Positions 56,064 through 64,000 of a stretch of DNA of 64,000 bases are shown piece after piece (position 1 is the stretch's first letter; every line of letters starts with the position of its first letter). The notes beneath the pieces were generated by a model that was given only the letters and a program-made list of their open reading frames with translations, did not search any database and was not told the origin of the DNA. The stretch lies in the NCBI GenBank assembly GCA_963995525.1, contig OZ023217.1, positions 23,232,081 to 23,296,080 on the forward strand, given 5' to 3'. The translations under genes were made by a program, and so were the position numbers. The DNA is from Escarpia spicata. Its lineage: Eukaryota > Annelida > Polychaeta > Sabellida > Siboglinidae.

Positions 56064-57420
56064 CCATATCCGGACATTTTCAGTTAAATACTAAGTTTAT
56101 TTTACCAACATGACAATATACAAAACACGAACCAGTGAAAACGGCTACGTAAAGTACACATTTCTCCTTGTTTTAAGCCACACTCTCTTTTGATTTCAAA
56201 AAATAAATTAAAAACCACATTCCCCTTTAAACTATATTCACTATTGAAAACTATGGTTTATCACATGTCTATGTATGTAAACAATAAATATGTTCTTTGC
56301 ACAGTTTAACTGACATGACCGTATGCTTTTGGAAAAGGGTGCCAACACTGTAGGTTTAATCATATTATGTATGTTTGATTTAGTTATAGCCCAGGGATAA
56401 TGTTTTATTATTGTGTGAATAAATTGTTATCCAAAGTGTCTGTTACTCTATAATGTGCTGTGTGTCGCCATATTGTAGTAACTGTTGCCGTTTCTAGACA
56501 CTTCATATTGGAAATAGAAGTAAGCGTACTCGTGTGGTTTCAAGTGTTATCATCGGTATTTAGCCGCGTAGACCGTGCGACCGTGTGTAGGCCGTTTCAT
56601 GAGTGACGTAACGTATCTGCGCGTTCGGACATATCCCGAAAACAGACATTTCCAAGTTTGCACTGTGACTGATCACTGTTTAAAACCAATTTAATCAATG
56701 TTTTGGCAAACATGTGGCTTCGGATTTGTGATAACATTGAATAACACATAAGCACAAGTATGTGTACATAGTTCTATGAAAAAACATTTGGATAAGATAT
56801 GGCATTTAACTTTGTAATGATTGCTAAAGCGCAGATTGCACTAACACCCAGTATGATAATTAGTTTGAGTACAAGGTGAACTAGGCAGGAACGCGCTATT
56901 TCGCAGATACTTATATACGCGATTCAGAAATAGAACCGTGGCAACCACGAATACCAAAAGGTGAAATAGCTAGCGACAGTTAGACATGTTTATTTGAAGT
57001 ATATATCGTTAGTCATAAGTTTAGTGGGTCATAAAGTCACCCTGTTTAGGAAAGGTGACACATTTCTGATTCGGGGATAAAAGAAAAAAATGTGTCGATC
57101 AAAGACGGTCCATAGATCATACACATTAAATGCCCAGGCGCAGGCATGTCTGACCCCGGGGCACGGTAGTGAATGACATACACATTGTGATGTAAACGAC
57201 TAATTAAAGCTAGGACTCAAGTAAATTCCACTCCAGTGAAGTCTCTCATATGTCACACAAATGCTACTGCAAAATGTTACATCGGTTGACTCGGGTAATT
57301 AAATTACGTGTAGGTTGAGTCATGTAATTAAATGCCACACTGGCTGATTCGCGTAATTAAATAAAACACGGGTTGAGTCAAGTAGTAACACGTTGCCCTT
57401 AAAAGATAATATAGTGTCAC
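56064..57420. other. Intergenic, nothing recognised
   Basis: No open frame of note. Phrases of 'ggttgactcgggtaattaaat' type repeat three times at about 57,280-57,375. Confidence 0.4.
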
Positions 57421-57434
57421 TGAGCAAGAAAATC

Positions 57435-57560
57435 CCCACTCTCCCTCCCTACCCATGATTGTCTCTCTCTCTTCCTCTCCCTCTATCTCCCTCTCTCTAC
57501 CTCTCCTCTCCCTCCCTCTCCCACTCCTCTCCCCTTCTCACTCCCTCTCCCTCTAATTAT
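57435..57560. repeat. Pyrimidine-rich (ctctccctcc)n run
   Basis: CT-rich low-complexity DNA. Confidence 0.9.
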
Positions 57561-57696
57561 TCACTGACTAATATGCTTTGAACCAGTCAACGTATTTAAA
57601 TAAAACTTGGTGGAATTGTTTTCTGTAACGTGTAGATGACGTAATCGTTACACAATATAGATAACTATATCACACGATTATACCTAAATATATCAC

Positions 57697-58345
<649 letters not shown>

Positions 58346-58356
58346 ATGTGTAGTAA

Positions 58357-58680
58357 GTGGACACAGAGTGTATGAGGGCCACAACATCTCAGCTAAAGTC
58401 TCAAAGGTACTCTCTAGAGAAAACAACTTCTGGAGAAGAAAAATCAGTGAGGCGATTGAAATCAGAGAGAGGCGACCAGAAATCAACAGGGATTCCGGAT
58501 ACAACCTTCCCGCGATCTTCCTGGAAGTGTTGTCATGTAACAGTTACAATACACAGTCGCATGAGGACCAAGAGTGGCGCAGACCAACGCTGACGAAGAC
58601 GTCGTGAAGACGTCGAAAGCTCCGTTCAGAGCAACATAGGACTCAAAAGGTAACTTACAATATTTTCAAAATACACATGT
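58357..58680 (+). pseudogene. GIY-YIG-type C-terminal remnant (Penelope-like)
   Basis: A plus-strand frame gives 'LSRENNFWRRKISEAIEIR', then 'ERRPEINRDSGYNLPAIF'. The pattern W..R...EAI.I......(L/I)NRD.GY.L..I is the C-terminal part of the GIY-YIG nuclease region in Penelope-like and related elements. The reverse transcriptase part is not present. The following 'gaagacgtcgtgaagacgtc' stretch is probably 3' sequence of the same element. Only about 75 residues remain. Confidence 0.6.
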
Positions 58681-58684
58681 AAGT

Positions 58685-59465
58685 AGCGCATGATGAATGA
58701 GACAAACTGTAAACGTTGCCTGTGCTGATATTCTATAAATTGGAGCCCAGGTCAACGCTCTAGTTAACAACAACGTCAACATGTAGCGATCGTCCCATGT
58801 ACAAGCTCTGTCAGCGATTTTGCTTTCTCATTCACGCCAAACTACGTCGTGGTCACCGACAACCACAGCCATTGTGTGCCAACCTTCTTCGGTTTTCTGA
58901 AAATACGAACATACGCCTGATTTCTGTTATATCCGAAAACATGGTTGGTTCTAGTAGACGTTGAGAAAGTAAACCATCTTGTACTACTGTATTACAATCC
59001 TACTTACTCACTTCCCTTATTAGTCATACCGCCAAACAGCGATTTTTAGCTGAACCGTCCAGTGGAATATACCCTATGTTTTTGGCTTGTCCACCACTGT
59101 CCATTACAGGATGACCTCCAAACGGGTAGCAAGGACAGAGGACCCCATTCCCCCCGAAGGAGAAGGTATACGATGATCTGGAGGCACTGGGGAGGACGGC
59201 ATCATTCGTGAAGGCGACTGATGTTTCCGACTAGAGAGAAATCGACGAACGAGAAGCTACTGAAAGTCGAATCTGTGGATAGCTAACTTATGACGGCTTT
59301 ACCTACTTCCCTACCAAGTCTTTTGTCGAGTTGTCGTTAAAGTATTAACCCACGATTGGTACGTTCGGTGTTTTCTTTATTAAGTTAAAGCGGACATTGC
59401 TATAGATAGATGAAAGTATCAATAATAACAACCCTGTCCATTTGCCATTTGAGTTGTTTGGTTTT
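58685..59465 (+). repeat. Dispersed repeat R3, copy in the right duplicated block
   Basis: Collinear with 25,905-26,665. It leads directly into R1 copy C, as in the left block. Confidence 0.85.
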
Positions 59466-59479
59466 GATGTAATCATGTC

Positions 59480-60843
59480 TTATATAATAACCAACCACTG
59501 CACTGATTATTTGCCATTGAATAGTCAGTACTTGCAGGATATGGTATGTTCCAAAATGTGTGCATTGTTGCTAGATTTATTCTTGTTTAAATATGTTGCA
59601 GACATCAAATGTGTCTGAGCGAATAAACACACCATTTCGTCGTGAAACTTAACACATCCGAAGATGACGGTGAATAGACGGCGGCGTAAACATGACTTTA
59701 TTCTCAATAAAGGCCGTGCTAAAATGAGTTATTATGTATTTGCGTAAGCACAGACCATTCTCTCGAGGGTGTATAAATTCGTTAAAGGTTCCCTCGGGGT
59801 GTCGTAGGTTCGCTAAAGGTTCCGTAAAGATTGTGTGAGTTCGCTAAAGGTTAATTGACGTTTTTTTAAGTTCGCTAAGTGTTTCTCGACGTTTTCTAGA
59901 CCGTTCCATATCGCCATGTACACGGACAGATAATGACGCGTAAACACACCCATTCGTTCTCACCGGGGTAGTAAACCACGATTTAATTGTACATGTTCTT
60001 AATATATACCGCGGTTCGTTGTTATTGCAGTTGCGTGTTCGGGTGCGTAACATACTTGTCGTGTTTTATTCATTGCTAATAAAAACAGACAAAAATAGAT
60101 CGAAGTTTGAAGACATTTTCTATCTTAATGTCACTAACAGTCCCAGCATGCACTGGGTTTAGGTAAACAATCTGTGTTCCTTTGAAAAGGGTTACTAAAA
60201 GGGTAGTGTTAGCAACGAGCGTAGTGGGAAGACTCGACGACGCACGGTGCTCCTTGTGTTCCTTTGAAAAGGGTTACTAAAAGGGTAGTGTTAGCAACGA
60301 GCGTAGTGGGAAGACTCGACGACGCACGGTGCTGACGGGCTAACAATCTGGATCGAAACTTCTTTGGCGTCTTCGTAGGCCTAAATAATTGTTAATCAGC
60401 AGTGATTTGAAATTTACTCAATTGTGCAGAAAAGGTAAGCGTATTTTATATTACATACAATTAGTTGCTTAGTAGGAATCATTCTTATTATTTTTTAATA
60501 ACATACAGAAATAAGTAAGAACTTACAAAATTATGCTGATGGGGTGGATGACTCCTAAGACAAAATTGGTCATAGGAGCTACCTCAGTTTTAATTAATTA
60601 ATTGCATTGCTTTGTTAGCCAAGTGTCTGTCTCATACAAGGTGTGATTTATATGTGGGTATATCGTGTGTAGACACGTCGATGTTCTTATATCTTGAGAA
60701 GCAATATTTGTATTTTAGCGCTAATCATTAGCATATTTAATGCTACTTGATATTTATAACCTCTTGGCTTTGCAGACATGAGTAACACTTGGGTAGCGTG
60801 GATATATCACTATATTGTTTTTGGAAAAAAAGTACTTGTTTTA
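59480..60843 (+). repeat. Dispersed repeat R1, copy C
   Basis: Third copy of the unit at 24,102 and 26,671. It differs by an ~80-bp internal tandem duplication (60,172-60,333) and a short insertion around 60,505-60,590. Confidence 0.85.
60172..60333. repeat. ~80-bp perfect tandem duplication
   Basis: The segment from 'tgtgttcctttgaaaagggt' to 'gacgacgcacggtgct' occurs twice, identical, with 'cct' between. Other R1 copies have one. It is therefore a recent event. Confidence 0.92.
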
Positions 60844-61082
60844 CATAAAAATATGAATCCGCGTAAACTAAGAGTCTATACAGGGTTGCACTCTAGTCTG
60901 TAAAATCGGGTTAAAACCGGTCAAAACCCGGCCAAAACCTATTAATACTATTGAAAAGCCTACACTAACCCAACATACACCAACGTTTATGTTTAGCACA
61001 TATACTAAGTTTACCTAATGATAGAATGTAAATATCTACTTGCTTAAAACAAGCATAGTTGGAGATTATGAAACACCAATGC

Positions 61083-62160
61083 TGAATTGTCGTGCAATTA
61101 CTCTGAAGCAGTCCTTGTTCTTGCACAACTGAAACTGTTTCGCAAATATTTTTCCATTTGACGTTTCTGCGCATGCGTGAGTCAGTTGTTCACATTAGTC
61201 GTCATTGGTTGCGTTTCGCTTCCGTTAGTGTCCGTTAGTGTCCAACCCAGCGGCACTCCCCCTTGTCAAAAAGGTGTTTTGTCGTTATAGCTACTTCCCC
61301 TTATAGCTAGCTACCTTTTATTCCCGTTATTGGTACTCGTTAAGTTTGATAGTCAAACTAGTACCGCTATAGCTACTTCTGCAGTTCAGGAAATTAAATA
61401 TTCACCCAGTTTGATTGATTGATTGGTTGATTGGTTGATTGATTGACATATGTATATTTCTTTATATTTAGAAAAGACAAGTTCTTATACAGCGAGGTAT
61501 CCAGTCCCCAGGACTGCTCAAAACGCTTTACACTTTACTCCCTGACAGACCTGTTCAATCGAACATCATCTCGACTTCTCTCGAAAGCGTTCAGCCACGC
61601 TGCAGTTAACTGCGATAACTGTTTGTACACAAATATCCACCACTGTCTATAGCCAGATACTCATTCATACATCTGAGTGAACTGAAGCAATGTAGAGTAA
61701 ACGAACTTGCTAAAGGTTCGACCCCGCCGCACAGGATTCGAACCCGCGTTCTCTCAGTCGAGAGTCCGGAGCTCTTACCGCATTGCACCTGCACGCAACA
61801 ACATAGATGGAACATAGGTGAAATATTCGACTTAATCATCAACATTAAGGGGGCGTCATCTGTTCAAATTTACTTGCAAAACTGTGTATTTAGTATTACA
61901 GTCTACAAATAAAATAATGTGTGTATGTGAGTATGTGTGTGTTAATGTGTTAGTGTGTGTGTATGTGTGCGTGCGTGCGTGCGTGCATGCGTGCATGCGT
62001 ACGTGTATGTATGTGTTTGTTTCCGTGTGTGCGTGTGCGTGTGCGTGTTCTTTTTGACGTTGTGACATTTGTTGACATTTTGTAGCTTACGTTCAATGTT
62101 GTTTTGTTACGAGTGTTAGAATGTCAACGTCACTCACAAATGTCAGTGCAGGTAAACAAA
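61083..62160 (+). repeat. Right duplicated block: leader, SINE-bearing repeat and (GT)n
   Basis: Collinear pieces: 61,083-61,135 with 27,850-27,920; 61,140-61,797 with 30,410-31,097 (with the second complete SINE, minus strand, at 61,400-61,797); and 61,805-62,160 with 31,110-31,480. The order and orientation are the same as on the left. Confidence 0.85.
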
Positions 62161-62164
62161 CATC

Positions 62165-63175
62165 GAAATAGTAGAAGATGGTGTAAGCTTTGTGATTGGG
62201 AATGTGTATAGACATCAACATTACAACACACAGGTTATTTCAGATCTCATTAGCACAAACGTGTCCATTATCAAACAGGAGGGTAAATTTTTAGTATTCG
62301 TGGTGACATTAATATAGTTCAACTATAACAGGACTCGTGTCAAACAAACAAAATCTGCTACTTTGTATCACACTACCAACCAGGATAACGGATCATTAAT
62401 ATATATCGACCCTTAAAGTACATGAACAATTATATAATTTCAGGAAACATGTTTGTAGATATAACAGACCACTTACCTAACTTCATCATTATGAAAGATA
62501 CATGTAAAGCTAAATATATCGGAGACTGACCCAACCTGAGAATTTTTAGTGATCGTAATAAATTAAGTTTTAACCGTGAACCGGAGAATATAAACTCGGA
62601 AAATGTGATGATCTGTAAGGATACTGATGGATGTTATGATATGTTTGCAACCGAATACGACCAAATATTCAATAAATGCTACTGACTAAGATGTCAAATA
62701 TGACTAAAGGCAATAGTAGTAGGATACAAACTATTTTATATCAGGAATGTATCAACCGACCAAATGAAAACAATAAAACAGTGTATGTCGACAATATGAG
62801 AATAAGCTTACAGGCTGAGAATTCATATTGTAGTAATTTACTATTACAAGTGAAGCATTCTACCAGGTAGTTATGGAAAATATATGCGGAACTTGTTAAA
62901 CGAGTAAACGGAACATTCCCAGTATTAACAAGTTGGTTGTCAATGACATTGAGTTAAAAGACAGTGAAAGTATCACAGTTTGTATAGAAATTTCAAAATC
63001 ATGTAATCGTGGAAATGAATGTAGGCAATTTGTGACCCGATAAACATTAGTATGTTTCTCGCACCAGTTTGTCATCAAGAAGTGATCAATGAAATAAACA
63101 AGTTAGCTAACTCTAATGTATCCGGTATTGACCATTTTCCTTCGAAAATTGTTACCCTCTCACGCCACTTCATTT
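62165..63175 (+). pseudogene. LINE endonuclease/RT fragment, right duplicated block
   Basis: 62,165-62,510 matches the endonuclease at 32,926-33,310, with more frameshifts but a conserved 'DITDHLPNFI' His. The fragment continues beyond the left copy to about 63,170, where 'KLANSNVSGIDHFPSKIVT'-like coding (start of the RT domain) is visible. The ORF1 and 5' part (1.45 kb in the left copy) is missing. Confidence 0.75.
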
Positions 63176-63399
63176 ATAAACCATCTGCATGATGACACGA
63201 CTACGAAGCTGTATGTGACTATATCCAAACTGCGCACGTGAAGACGTTAAAAAAGACACATCAATGCCTTTTCTGTTGGTGTGGGAAGGACATGAATGAT
63301 ACTACAGGTCCAAATGACATAGCATTAAAAATCAGTCTTACTCTGATAGTATTTGGAATGAACCAATTATATATAGGTATGACGTCATGGAACCGATAG
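63176..63399. other. Spacer, nothing recognised
   Basis: No coding or repeat family seen. Confidence 0.4.
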
Positions 63400-63640
63400 A
63401 TTATGTTTTAACGGAAGGAGTGGTAACTGCGAAAAAAGCGAAAGCTTGAAAGTTGACATACCGGTCGTCCACTAATTTGACTGCCTACATATCGAAACAT
63501 CAATAGCCATGTTGCCAATAATTATTATAATGTCATTATTTAATGGTTCCATTAATCTGACTTGTTTTACCAGTAGTAATTGTAATAGTTACGTCTAGCT
63601 ACCCCGTTTACGCTCAGAATATTGACATCAGTATGGTCTG
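63400..63640 (-). repeat. Inverted copy of 33,330-33,570
   Basis: The reverse complement shares 'aatattctgagcgtaaacgg' and 'ggtagctagacgtaactatt' and the 'tatgtaggcagtcaaatt' block with the left copy. The orientation is opposite to the rest of the duplicated block. Confidence 0.8.
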
Positions 63641-64000
63641 CTAGAGCGGTTCATTCTTAGGTCGGCACTAACATAAATGTTCCACGTAAGTAAAATGGGT
63701 AAATAAGTAGTTACGTAATCTGATACACCAAACTCCTAGAAAAACACACATGACAAGAATGATGAGGTTACGATGTACGCCGACAACGCAGGCGACATTT
63801 TGAAAAGACAACAGGCCTAGATGTGCTTGTATGTAGACAGCCGAGGGCACAATATGACTGAACGTTAGGCTTAATGTTCTCTTTAGGTAGGCACTGCTCC
63901 TTAGAACTACTTATTTGCATAGTTTGCTGGATATAGTTTATACCACAATAACGGAATTTTAGTTAATGAATACTGCATACTGCCTTTTGTTAATGGAAGC
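63641..64000. other. Window end, nothing recognised
   Basis: AT-rich, with only short open frames. Confidence 0.4.

Overview
The window is nuclear DNA from an animal, most likely a marine invertebrate. Its genes are split by introns, with GT/AG splice sites that agree in phase. About 40% or more of it is recognisable transposon debris: CR1-like and RTE-like LINEs, Ty3/gypsy, DIRS, hAT, Penelope-like pieces and a tRNA-derived SINE. Dinucleotide runs are long and there are many minisatellites. I cannot name the species. The transposon mix and the SINE body with a 'ctcaaagcgctttacac' core suggest an amphioxus-, hemichordate-, echinoderm- or lophotrochozoan-like genome.

Two host genes can be supported. 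(1) On the minus strand at 8.58-12.11 kb there is an immunoglobulin-superfamily surface protein. It has three Ig-domain exons (309, 342 and 273 nt), each starting and ending in phase 1, and a short last exon that ends in a hydrophobic segment and a stop. Its signal-peptide exon is not identified. (2) On the plus strand at 38,927-55,583 there is an intact class A (rhodopsin-like) GPCR of 354 residues in three exons. Its introns are 2.2 kb and 13.4 kb. The splice phases agree, and the joined exons carry all seven helices and the main family motifs.

Layout. 0-8 kb: a gypsy integrase remnant, a LINE endonuclease fragment and CR1-like LINE debris. 8.6-12.1 kb: the Ig gene, with a hAT MITE and a (CA)n run in its introns. 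12.8-15 kb: a LINE 3' remnant, a pure 322-bp (AG)n run and a ~230-bp palindrome. 15-18.25 kb: a gypsy-like LTR element lying between 18-bp inverted repeats. 19-23.7 kb: a broken family B DNA polymerase gene, degenerate GC-richer repeats and a hAT transposase relic. 22-34.5 kb: dispersed repeats, SINEs and a LINE with ORF1 and endonuclease. 35-37.4 kb: a LINE reverse transcriptase. 37.5-38.3 kb: a hexanucleotide array upstream of the GPCR. 39-55 kb: the GPCR introns, holding a LINE RT, a DIRS element containing minisatellites, a 34-bp minisatellite and a nearly complete CR1-like LINE. 58.4-63.6 kb: a second, collinear copy of much of 25.9-33.6 kb.

I found no tRNA or rRNA gene, CRISPR array or operon. 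The Ig and GPCR genes show no sign of working together. They are islands in repeat-rich DNA.
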